In this document: positions 1 to 5,597 of the stretch, one piece after another
How the letters are laid out: each line of letters begins with the position of its first letter
How positions within the stretch are numbered: position 1 is the stretch's first letter
Source: an uncultured Bdellovibrionales bacterium
GTDB lineage: Bacteria > Bdellovibrionota > Bdellovibrionia > Bdellovibrionales > UBA1609
Direction of reading: 5' to 3'
Length of the DNA stretch: 8,791 nt
Assembly (NCBI GenBank): GCA_937980625.1
Contig: CALJPJ010000326.1
Coordinates: 1-8,791 of the forward strand
The notes under the pieces: generated by a model
Database searches by the model: none
Told to the model about the DNA's origin: nothing
The model's input: the letters and a program-made list of their open reading frames with translations, nothing else
Program-made: the position numbers and the translations under genes

Positions 1-805
1 AATTATATTTAACTTTACTATCACTGGCCCGCTTTATAGCAGACTCCCAAAACCAACTTTGTTTTTCTGTCAGGCCAAGCCCTTCCCAACTATCAATAGC
101 CTCATCGCCTAAGCTATCAATATAAATAACAAAATTTATGCCCTTACTTTCAAAGTGATCTAAAAGAGACTCATAATGACTCATACTAGCTAACCAGCCA
201 TCTTCAACAAGCATTGGCGGTGTATTCAGACATTTTACTAGCTCAGTAGTTGCCATGCCACTCAAACTTATTTTTCCGTTGTAGTCTTTTTTTCTGTCGT
301 GCTTTAAAGGGCAGCCAAAAGCAATTTTAAAATCTTGAATTTTTTTAGTAGAAAAAATTTCGTATATATATTTTTTAACTTTAGCAATATCAAAATTATT
401 TTTATATTTGCCAAATAAAGTTTTAGCAAACAACGGCTGTTTCACAAGCTTATGAAACTGCCAAGCTAACTCATGAGGTTTAGCATTTTTAGCGTATATA
501 GCAGCTGGCAAGCTTCCCCAGCCAACCCCAACTATATACTCTACATCAATCTCTTCTTTACTTAATACTTTTAACACTCCAGCAGCCGCAATTGTTTTAG
601 CTCCACCAGGCCCAACAATAATGGCAATTCGATTGGATTCTTTAGGTTTTACTCCCGGTTCATCTTGCTGTGTCGGTTGTACAATCTCAGTTCTGTCAAT
701 ACTAGACGAAGCATTAGGGTCAGTGCCACTTCTGTCAGTAGTTTTAATTTTTAAATTTGTACAAGACGTAATAAGTAAACTAGTAATGACCAGAGTTTTC
801 CACAT
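1..805 (-). CDS. Patatin-like lipoprotein lacking the Ser nucleophile, partial (3' end outside window)
   Basis: Reading leftward from ATG at 805, an open frame of 268 codons runs off the window. The N-terminus (MWKTLVITSLLITSC) is a lipoprotein signal with lipobox ITS-C at Cys15. A Ser/Thr/Pro-rich linker (about residues 20-57) follows, then a patatin-type alpha/beta domain: a strand leading into a Gly-rich oxyanion loop (GPGGAK, 65-70), an elbow IVGVGWGSLPAA (91-102) and a later D-G motif (VEDGW, 200-204). In active patatin-like phospholipases the elbow is G-x-S-x-G; here the central residue is Gly95 (GGC, one base from Ser AGC), while Asp202 is kept. That suggests a non-catalytic or altered member. 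The start is 13 nt after the ispA stop, with an AAGG ribosome site overlapping that stop, so it is probably the last known gene of the xseA-xseB-ispA operon. Family assignment rests on motifs only; the missing C-terminus could matter. Confidence 0.78.
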   Translation of the reverse strand, partial: MWKTLVITSLLITSCTNLKIKTTDRSGTDPNASSSIDRTEIVQPTQQDEPGVKPKESNRIAIIVGPGGAKTIAAAGVLKVLSKEEIDVEYIVGVGWGSLPAAIYAKNAKPHELAWQFHKLVKQPLFAKTLFGKYKNNFDIAKVKKYIYEIFSTKKIQDFKIAFGCPLKHDRKKDYNGKISLSGMATTELVKCLNTPPMLVEDGWLASMSHYESLLDHFESKGINFVIYIDSLGDEAIDSWEGLGLTEKQSWFWESAIKRASDSKVKYN

Positions 806-818
806 ATCAAATAATACC

Positions 819-1673
819 TTAAATTTTTCGATTCAAATTATATTTAACTAACTTCTTTAAATTTGTTGCCCTTCCATTAAACTCACTCAATAAGCTAAAA
901 CATAAATCTGATTTTTCTTTTAGTAATATCTCTACTTTTTTCAAGCCTAAAACATTAATCATATTAGCTTCATTCATTGCACAGCTTTCAGACTCCATTG
1001 AATCATGAATATCATCAGCAAGCTGAAAGGCTAAACCTAAGTTTTCTGAAAAGTCTGACAAAACCTTAATTTGCTCGACACTAGCTCCGGCAATTATTCC
1101 AACACCTACAACAGAGGCTTTAATTAACTTACCTGTTTTAAGTAAATGTATTTTAGTCATTGTATCAGCGCCTGTGTTTTTAGAACGTAAATCTAAAACT
1201 TGGCCTGCTACCATTCCCTCAGGCCCAATACATTTAGCCAAGAGCTTTACTAATTTCAGACCAATATGGCTATTGTGACTATAATATTTAGCTATTATTG
1301 CAAAGGCTTCAGAAATAAAAGCATCTCCAGCCAACAAAGCTATATCTTCATCAAAAACTTTATGATTAGTCGCTTTACCTCGACGATAATCATCATTGTC
1401 CATACATGGTAAGTCATCATGGATTAATGAGTAAGTATGAATACTTTCAATACTAGCAGCATAGGGGTAAACTCGTTGTGCATATAAATTAAAAATCTCG
1501 GCCGTTGCTAATGATAACATTGGCCGAAAACGTTTACCACCACTAAACAAACTATAGTTCATTGACTCAAACAATATTTTTTTATCATCAGACTGAGAAG
1601 TAAATTCTGGTGATTGATAGTATTGTTTTAAAAAACTTTCAAAGCCATTTAGCTTTATGCTTGCCTCTATCAT
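819..1673 (-). CDS. ispA: Polyprenyl (farnesyl) diphosphate synthase
   Basis: A 284-residue trans-isoprenyl diphosphate synthase, the usual length for IspA. It condenses isopentenyl diphosphate with an allylic diphosphate in the cytoplasm, feeding quinone, undecaprenyl and other isoprenoid synthesis. Visible motifs are GGKRFRP (45-51), which binds substrate diphosphate; the first aspartate-rich motif DDLPCMD (86-92), of the bacterial DDxxxxD type; and the second, DDIHD (220-224). The residue five before the first motif is Tyr81, in a TYSLIHDD context as in E. coli IspA, where an aromatic side chain limits the product to about C15. FPP is therefore the likely product, though GPP or GGPP cannot be excluded. 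The ATG at 1673 overlaps the xseB stop as TAATG, a translational-coupling arrangement. The xseA-xseB-ispA order is common in bacteria; dxs, a frequent next gene, is replaced here by the patatin-like lipoprotein. Confidence 0.97.
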   Translation of the reverse strand: MIEASIKLNGFESFLKQYYQSPEFTSQSDDKKILFESMNYSLFSGGKRFRPMLSLATAEIFNLYAQRVYPYAASIESIHTYSLIHDDLPCMDNDDYRRGKATNHKVFDEDIALLAGDAFISEAFAIIAKYYSHNSHIGLKLVKLLAKCIGPEGMVAGQVLDLRSKNTGADTMTKIHLLKTGKLIKASVVGVGIIAGASVEQIKVLSDFSENLGLAFQLADDIHDSMESESCAMNEANMINVLGLKKVEILLKEKSDLCFSLLSEFNGRATNLKKLVKYNLNRKI

Positions 1674-1885
1674 TACTTAAAGTCTTTCGTTTTTGCTTGC
1701 CCTTTAGCATCTACACTAACTAACTCTTGTACTTTTTTTTCAGCCTTAGCAAGTTGTTCATGGCACTCACGAGCCAAAGACACCCCATTTTCAAAGTTTT
1801 TTAATGAGTCATCTAAGCTTAGCTCCCCAGATTCCATTTTATTCACAATACTCTCTAAATTTTTTAATTTTTTTTCAAAATCCAT
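1673..1885 (-). CDS. xseB: Exodeoxyribonuclease VII small subunit
   Basis: A 70-residue protein of the XseB family, typically 60-85 residues. Exonuclease VII degrades single-stranded DNA from either end in the cytoplasm; several XseB copies bind one XseA. The sequence shows the family pattern: an FEKKLKNLESIVNKMESGELSL stretch (residues 3-24) forms the first helix, then a loop and a second long helix with SLKNFENGVSLARECHEQLAKAEKKV character (28-53). The charged tail after about residue 58 looks disordered. The start is supported by a purine-rich ribosome site (AAGGAAGAG) just upstream of ATG at 1885. It begins 12 nt after the xseA stop and shares one base with the ispA start, so the three genes are almost certainly co-transcribed. 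Confidence 0.96.
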   Translation of the reverse strand: MDFEKKLKNLESIVNKMESGELSLDDSLKNFENGVSLARECHEQLAKAEKKVQELVSVDAKGQAKTKDFK

Positions 1886-1897
1886 TTACTCTTCCTT

Positions 1898-3262
1898 TTA
1901 CTTTATTATTTTATTAATCGTAGCTAAAACTTCTCCCTTAGCTAATTTAATATTAACTTCATCATCTATATTAAGCTGATCAGAACCCTTAACTATTTTA
2001 TTATCTTTACTGGTAATTGCATAACCTCTTTCAATAACTTTTAATGGACTCATGCTATCCATAGCTACAGTGGTCTTGCCTAATTTTAATTTTAAAGAAT
2101 CAATTTTATCTTTCATTTTTTGCAACAAGGCTTGTTCAAAAAATTCGAGTTTTGATTTTTTTTGTAAAATTAAATCTTGAGGCTTTTTCAATCCACTTTT
2201 CAAAGCTGTCACTTTTAAAGAGGATTGCTTTATTTTATTAGATATTGAATTTTCCAAACGAACAATTAACTCATCTAATCTAAAATTTAAATCTTGTAAG
2301 TGCCTACGAGGGTCAATTAAACGCTTTTCAAGGTTTAATACTGACTGCTTTAAACTATCAAGTTTTACAACAGTAGAGCGTTGCAGTCTTTGAGAGTATG
2401 AATTCAAAGTCTCAATTAAATTTTCACTATTTTCAACAACCAGCTCTGCTGCAGCTGATGGAGTTGGAGCTCTTAAATCTGCTACAAAATCTGCAATTGT
2501 AAAATCCACTTCATGGCCTACTGCAGATATCACTGGTTTTTCACATGCAAAAATAGCCCGTGCTACTAATTCACTGTTAAAACCCCATAGGTCTTCCATT
2601 GAACCACCACCCCGACCAACAATTATAACATCAACATTATTAATTTGATTCGCCTGGACCAAGCCTTTAACAATACTATTAGGTGCCGCCTCACCTTGCA
2701 CAAGACAAGGTACAACAGTGATATTCACTGACTGGGAGCGACGACTTAAAACATTTAACATATCTTGGACAGCGGCTCCTGTTGGCGCAGTGACTAAAGC
2801 AATATGTTTAGGTAATACAGGTAGTTTTTTCTTATGTTCACTCGAAAACAAACCTTCAGCTCTAAGTTTAGTTTTTAATTGCTCAAATGCCTGCTGTAGT
2901 GCTCCGGCGCCTACAGGCTCCATACTTTCACAGAGTATTTGATAATTACCTCTGGGCTCATAAACAGTAATTCGACCACGAATAATAACTTCCATGCCCA
3001 CGGCTGGCTTAAACTTTAGCTTACTATTTTGACCGCGAAACATCACAGCACTAATTTGAGCATTGCTATCTTTTAAGCTAAAATAAAAATGGCCTGATGT
3101 ATGTGCTTTAAAGTTTGAGACTTCACCTTGCAACCAGACTGTGGAAAACTCACCTTCTAACTGATTTTTAATTAATCGATTAATTTGAGTGATAGATAAA
3201 ATTTTAGGTGTACTATTAACTTTAGCTTCTGGCTGACTTAGCCCAAATTGCATTTGGCTCAT
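1898..3262 (-). CDS. xseA: Exodeoxyribonuclease VII large subunit
   Basis: A full-length 454-residue XseA, the catalytic subunit of exonuclease VII, which trims single-stranded DNA during repair and mismatch correction. Residues about 20-115 form the N-terminal OB-fold that binds single-stranded DNA (TVWLQGEVSNF at 41-51, GHFYFSLKD at 57-65). The catalytic domain follows, with VTAPTGAAVQD (157-167), GRGGGSMEDLWGFN (216-229) and SAVGHEVDFTIADF (246-259) leading into the conserved APTPSAAAELV (265-275). Residues about 280-400 are rich in Leu, Lys and Gln, as expected for the long helical XseB-binding region. A short beta-rich end (ERGYAIT near 409) closes the protein. The first about 18 residues are an unconserved extension. 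The ATG at 3262 has only a weak AGG upstream. The gene follows the 6S RNA by about 130 nt. Confidence 0.98.
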   Translation of the reverse strand: MSQMQFGLSQPEAKVNSTPKILSITQINRLIKNQLEGEFSTVWLQGEVSNFKAHTSGHFYFSLKDSNAQISAVMFRGQNSKLKFKPAVGMEVIIRGRITVYEPRGNYQILCESMEPVGAGALQQAFEQLKTKLRAEGLFSSEHKKKLPVLPKHIALVTAPTGAAVQDMLNVLSRRSQSVNITVVPCLVQGEAAPNSIVKGLVQANQINNVDVIIVGRGGGSMEDLWGFNSELVARAIFACEKPVISAVGHEVDFTIADFVADLRAPTPSAAAELVVENSENLIETLNSYSQRLQRSTVVKLDSLKQSVLNLEKRLIDPRRHLQDLNFRLDELIVRLENSISNKIKQSSLKVTALKSGLKKPQDLILQKKSKLEFFEQALLQKMKDKIDSLKLKLGKTTVAMDSMSPLKVIERGYAITSKDNKIVKGSDQLNIDDEVNIKLAKGEVLATINKIIK

Positions 3263-3391
3263 AAAGCATAACCTATAATTCTATACGAATGCCGTCAATT
3301 GAGGGTTCTTTTTTATAGCTTATTCCGCACTGTCCAAATTTTAATTTTAAAACTGAGGCTATCTTCCTTTTACTTAGCTATTAAAAACAAA

Positions 3392-3551
3392 AAAAAACCG
3401 TGGGCAGCATGAATGTATAAACCCAATTTATAAGGTGGGCGACTATTTAATAACTTTAGGCTTCTCAATACGAGTTGAGCTTGCTCACCATTATCAGTGA
3501 CGGTCCCCAAAAGTATGCTTACAGGGTTTATTATTTCAAGTCCCACGGACA
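3392..3551 (-). ncRNA. ssrS: 6S RNA (regulator of RNA polymerase)
   Basis: Read on the minus strand, this stretch matches the 6S RNA pattern. GGTGAGCAAGCTC followed by TTGAGAAGCCTAAA (about 3487-3455) parallels the E. coli 6S apical arm GGTGAGCATGCTC...CCGAGAAGCCTTAAA, with its own hairpin CTCAA/TTGAG (3479-3475 with 3468-3464). The outer closing stem is CCGTGGG (3548-3542) with CCCACGG (3404-3398), and a second stem is ATAAACCC (3531-3524) with GGGTTTAT (3424-3417). Unpaired stretches between them can form the open-promoter-like bubble that holds sigma70 RNA polymerase. Nine T residues directly after the closing stem (3397-3389) fit a termination or processing end. The length, about 155-160 nt, is normal if slightly short. 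The ends are estimated from promoter and T-tract. The call comes from motif recall and hand-folding; a covariance-model search was not run. A 60-codon TTG-started ORF over it (3552-3370) is a shadow. Confidence 0.86.
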
Positions 3552-3557
3552 AATACT

Positions 3558-3587
3558 AATATACCAAACAGTTGGTATAAAAAACAA
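3558..3587 (-). promoter_or_regulatory. Sigma70-type promoter of the 6S RNA gene
   Basis: Minus strand: -35 box TTGTTT (3587-3582), an 18-nt spacer, then -10 box TATATT (3563-3558). This predicts a start about 7 nt further on, near 3551, just before the first closing-stem base of the 6S RNA. The match between predicted start and folded RNA end supports both calls. Confidence 0.55.
3560..3579. promoter_or_regulatory. 20-bp palindrome inside the 6S promoter, possible operator
   Basis: TATACCAAACAGTTGGTATA (plus strand) is a perfect 8-bp inverted repeat around a 4-nt centre. It fills the space between the -35 and -10 boxes of the 6S RNA promoter and overlaps the -10 box, where a bound dimeric regulator would block RNA polymerase. 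The regulator is unknown. The core ACCAA-N4-TTGGT recurs at 5535-5548. Confidence 0.4.
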
Positions 3588-3742
3588 CTAGCTCTTAGAA
3601 GGTTTTTTTATAGTTTCTTAAGTTACTTAAATAACTCAGTTAATTGTTGCATTGAAATGAGTCATTCACGACTTAAATACAAAGTTAAAATATTATTTGC
3701 ATATTACTAAACTATTTTAATCAATTTTCCGATAGTCTCAAT

Positions 3743-3958
3743 ATGACACACGAACTCTTGGATAACATATTTCCATATATTGTATTTTATTACGGCTTTA
3801 TCATGACTGTTTTTTTAAATACCTCTAAGGTTCAACAGCTAGCAGATAAATACGTCACCCCACAACTATTAAAACAAATGCAGGCCCACAGAGGACTAGC
3901 CTTAATCTGCTTAATAGTAGGAAGCATATGGACCCTACAAAACCTATGGTTAACCTGA
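3743..3958 (+). CDS. Small two-helix membrane protein of unknown function
   Basis: A 71-residue protein I do not recognise by function. Two hydrophobic segments are plausible membrane helices: about residues 9-26 (FPYIVFYYGFIMTVFLN region) and about 49-68 (GLALICLIVGSIWTLQNLW region). The polar stretch between them (KVQQLADKYVTPQLLKQMQAHRG) would form one loop; with both ends short, a hairpin in the inner membrane is likely. No ribosome site is evident before ATG 3743. A weak promoter candidate is TTGAAA (3652-3657), 16 nt, TAAATA (3674-3679). The stop TGA (3956-3958) lies inside the left arm of the first repeat hairpin. It converges with the 77-residue gene at 4109. The regular hydrophobic pattern and Trp/Leu-rich end argue for a real gene, but coding status is less certain than for the larger genes. 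Confidence 0.7.
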   Translation: MTHELLDNIFPYIVFYYGFIMTVFLNTSKVQQLADKYVTPQLLKQMQAHRGLALICLIVGSIWTLQNLWLT

Positions 3959-4111
3959 GATATGCCAAAGGCATGAGGCTCAGGTAATATAAATTCAATT
4001 AAAATTTATTACGTGACGTCCCTATTGGACGGCGCGGAATACATTTTAAATCAATATCTAAGATATGCCAAAGGCATGAGGCTCAGGTGATATAAATTCA
4101 ATTAAAATTTA
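3953..4111. repeat. Structured repeat module 1 (hairpins A1-B1-A2)
   Basis: A1 (3953-4008) and A2 (4058-4111) are direct repeats of a hairpin followed by an AT-rich tail; B1 lies between them. A1 folds as ACCTGAG (3953-3959) with CTCAGGT (3979-3985), enclosing ATGCC/GGCAT with an AAA loop. In A2 the outer left arm is altered to CTAAG, so the outer stem is weaker. The tail ATATAAATTCAATT then AAAATTTA is shared. The module sits between two convergent genes and supplies both stop codons: TGA of the membrane protein gene in A1, TAA of the 77-residue gene at the end of A2. There is no T-run after the hairpins, so it resembles a REP/BIME-like intergenic element more than an intrinsic terminator. 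No transposase is present in the window. Confidence 0.9.
4013..4035. repeat. Hairpin B1 (centre of module 1)
   Basis: CGTCC (4017-4021) pairs with GGACG (4027-4031) around a CTATT loop. It is extended by GTG (4013-4015) with CGC (4033-4035), one pair being a G-T wobble. Relative to B2, the second stem pair (G-C here, A-T in B2) changes on both sides, and the wobble becomes a C-G pair, so the stem is conserved while its sequence drifts. Confidence 0.85.
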
Positions 4112-4342
4112 GCCTTTTAATATTGTTTTAAACTTCTGAGCAGCATCTTCAAATTGATCCGATGGTACTTTTAACAAATAAGAGTCTTGTGAGTCCATTA
4201 AAGCTCCTGGGCTCTGCTCTGCAATGGCATTAATCCCCTGCTCTTGTAACTTACCTACAATCTCTAGGGCATCAGCAAAACTAGAAAAACCATCTGATGA
4301 ATTTAAACGAGCTAACATAACTAAACGAGGCTCAACAGGCAT
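4109..4342 (-). CDS. 77-residue soluble protein, unknown function (possibly DUF2007-like)
   Basis: The ATG at 4342 has an excellent ribosome site (AAGGAG, 4354-4349, 6 nt away), so the gene is probably expressed. The product has no signal peptide or membrane segment. Its pattern is strand (RLVMLARLN, 6-14), helix (FADALEIVGKLQEQG, 22-36), strand (INAIAEQ, 37-43), a loop, strand (DSYLLKVP, 53-60), then helix (QFEDAAQKFKTIL, 63-75). This beta-alpha-beta-beta-alpha layout, with a helix ending in a Gly before a strand, resembles small DUF2007 or ACT/SPOR-type domains; the resemblance is weak and is inference only. The gene is bracketed by two direct copies of the A-B-A repeat module, and its stop codon falls in the last bases of A2. 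An A3 hairpin begins right at the ribosome site (4356), so mRNA folding there could affect translation. Confidence 0.8.
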   Translation of the reverse strand: MPVEPRLVMLARLNSSDGFSSFADALEIVGKLQEQGINAIAEQSPGALMDSQDSYLLKVPSDQFEDAAQKFKTILKG

Positions 4343-4355
4343 TTTACACTCCTTA

Positions 4356-4507
4356 GTCTGAGATATGCCGAAGGCATGAGGCTCAGACGATACAAATTAA
4401 ATTAAAATTTATAGTGCGACATCCTAATTGGATGGCGCGGTATTAATTTTAAATCCTTAACCTGAGATATGCCGAAGGCATGAGGCTCAGACGATACAAA
4501 TTAAATT
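4356..4507. repeat. Structured repeat module 2 (hairpins A3-B2-A4)
   Basis: A second copy of the A-B-A module in the same orientation. A3 (4356-4411) folds as GTCTGAG (4356-4362) with CTCAGAC (4382-4388) around ATGCC/GGCAT with a GAA loop. A4 (4461-4507) repeats it but loses the final tail after AAATT. A3 and A4 share five single-base variants that set them apart from A1 and A2: GAA loop, CAGAC instead of CAGGT (two bases), ATACAA, and TTAAATT. It lies between the starts and ends of two minus-strand genes: the 5' side of the 77-residue gene and about 100 nt past the stop of the secreted protein at 4607. Confidence 0.9.
4416..4438. repeat. Hairpin B2 (centre of module 2)
   Basis: CATCC (4420-4424) pairs with GGATG (4430-4434) around a TAATT loop, extended by GCG (4416-4418) with CGC (4436-4438). 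Both copies are followed by GCGCGG and an AT-rich ATTTTAAAT-type stretch. Pairing is complete despite sequence changes relative to B1. Confidence 0.85.
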
Positions 4508-4606
4508 GTAGATTGCATCAACTTTATTACTGATCTAAATATGTTCATGATTTTAAAGTTGTCCAGGTAATTGGCTTAATAGTATCAAATAAATTATATG
4601 AAAAAT

Positions 4607-5206
4607 TTAATTGCTCGAAATTAAACTTAAAACATCTGACTTTATCTTTGCAATTTCGACTAAATTAGCTTTCATGTCTTTAATATAAGTTCTAGCTTCT
4701 ACACAGTTAGATTCAATTGTAGTACCCCCGGTAAGACTAAGTGCATTCCCAGCTACTATTGTTAAGATACTTGTAAACTTAATTCTACGTCCATAACTAA
4801 ATAATGCTTCGTAGGCTTTTCTACGCAAAAGCGGAAAACCTTTTAAATTCGCATTTTTTATATTTTTATAATAGGCGTGATTACTTCCTTGAAGTGCGAA
4901 TAACACAGCTAAAGTAGCTACAGCAGATAAACTCACTGTTAAGCCAACAAAAAACATTTTCCCAGGAGCACCAGCACACATTGAGGTCTTCTTAATTTGA
5001 TCTTCAATAGATGCTATTTCAGTATTGAGCTCGTCTTCTATTTTTACTAAATCTAAAGTTAAACCAATTAATCCCTCTGTATCCATGCTTTGATAATCTT
5101 GGCTCAGTATTGTACTTATTTCGCCGTTAGCATATGAGTTAGGGACTGAAAAAAATAATAAAAAGCCTACAACAAACATTACTATTAACTTTATTTTTTT
5201 ATACAT
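4607..5206 (-). CDS. Exported membrane protein of unknown function
   Basis: I do not recognise this gene. The ATG at 5206 is chosen over the in-frame ATG at 5242 because AGGAG (5218-5214) lies 7 nt before it and the product then begins directly with a signal peptide: MYKKIKL, a hydrophobic core (8-21), and a likely cleavage after SYA (residues 24-26). The 199-residue precursor then has a charged helical stretch (about 50-74, good coiled-coil character), Cys77, a hydrophobic helix (about 84-106), a basic loop (111-143), a second hydrophobic helix (about 144-161), Cys168, and a final helix (about 170-197). The two Cys sit on the same side of the helical hairpin and could pair outside the inner membrane. 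It is divergent from the lipoprotein gene at 5604. The topology suggests a small envelope protein; nothing supports a specific function. Confidence 0.82.
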   Translation of the reverse strand: MYKKIKLIVMFVVGFLLFFSVPNSYANGEISTILSQDYQSMDTEGLIGLTLDLVKIEDELNTEIASIEDQIKKTSMCAGAPGKMFFVGLTVSLSAVATLAVLFALQGSNHAYYKNIKNANLKGFPLLRRKAYEALFSYGRRIKFTSILTIVAGNALSLTGGTTIESNCVEARTYIKDMKANLVEIAKIKSDVLSLISSN

Positions 5207-5213
5207 TATATTT

Positions 5214-5218
5214 CTCCT
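5214..5218 (-). promoter_or_regulatory. Ribosome binding site deciding the 5206 start
   Basis: AGGAG on the minus strand, 7 nt before ATG 5206. The longer in-frame start at 5242 has no such site and would place 12 extra residues before the signal peptide. Confidence 0.75.
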
Positions 5219-5534
5219 AATTATATTAAAATATAATATCAATATCTATGCCATCTCTAACTTCAACTTACTTATTCTCTAGATACTTTTTTCAAAATAA
5301 TCACAAATTGTCTTTTGGGCGTTAAGTTTTTGTACAGTACTAAAATTGTAATATTAAAAAAATTCAGCGAATCCCTTTTTTATATTTAAATAAGCCTTTA
5401 ATATTTCTCCGATTCTCATCACTCCAAAATTGTAATTTTTTGTCTATTTATTTTTTTTAGACATGACAAAATTGCGCTTTAATTTTTTTCAGTATGCCAA
5501 AAGTAGCTCTAACCTTTCTAATTTACAGCTCAGC

Positions 5535-5548
5535 ACCAATTTATTGGT
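5535..5548. promoter_or_regulatory. 14-bp palindrome upstream of the lipoprotein gene, possible operator
   Basis: ACCAATTTATTGGT is a perfect inverted repeat, followed by AT. Written as ACCAA-N4-TTGGT-AT it has the same half-sites and spacing as the palindrome in the 6S RNA promoter (3560-3579). It lies 55 nt before the GTG start. The role is inferred; chance cannot be excluded in AT-rich DNA. Confidence 0.3.
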
Positions 5549-5589
5549 ATTTTGCTTGCTTTATATTTGTATGAATACTTTTCAAAGAT

Positions 5590-5597
5590 GGAGGGAG
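5590..5597 (+). promoter_or_regulatory. Ribosome binding site deciding the GTG 5604 start
   Basis: GGAGGGAG is the strongest Shine-Dalgarno match in the region; its GGAGG core (5590-5594) is 9 nt before GTG 5604. It supports starting the lipoprotein there, or less likely at ATG 5622. Confidence 0.75.

Noticed and set aside
1..849. 14-bp direct repeat AATTATATTTAACT at 1-14 and 836-849
   Set aside because: Both copies encode V-K-Y-N in their own genes in AT-rich codons; no other similarity around them, so chance is the simplest reading.
621..851. 76-residue plus-strand ORF
   Set aside because: Antisense to the patatin-like lipoprotein start and ispA end, both well supported.
2718..2942. 74-residue plus-strand ORF
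   Set aside because: Antisense to the conserved catalytic part of xseA; no ribosome site.
3285..3300. TTGACG-like -35 box just before xseA (minus strand)
   Set aside because: The only nearby -10-like sequence overlaps the xseA ribosome site, leaving almost no leader; not strong enough to call.
3370..3552. 60-residue TTG-started ORF, minus strand
   Set aside because: It covers the 6S RNA almost exactly, has no ribosome site, and the conserved pattern is stems rather than codons.
3953..4507. CRISPR array
   Set aside because: Repeats are few, irregularly spaced, separated by a gene, and carry long internal hairpins with related rather than unique spacers; no cas genes.
4519..4561. Inverted repeat CAACTTTA / TAAAGTTG with a 27-nt loop after the secreted protein gene
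   Set aside because: Large AT-rich loop, short arms and no T-run, so not a convincing terminator; at chance level for this composition.
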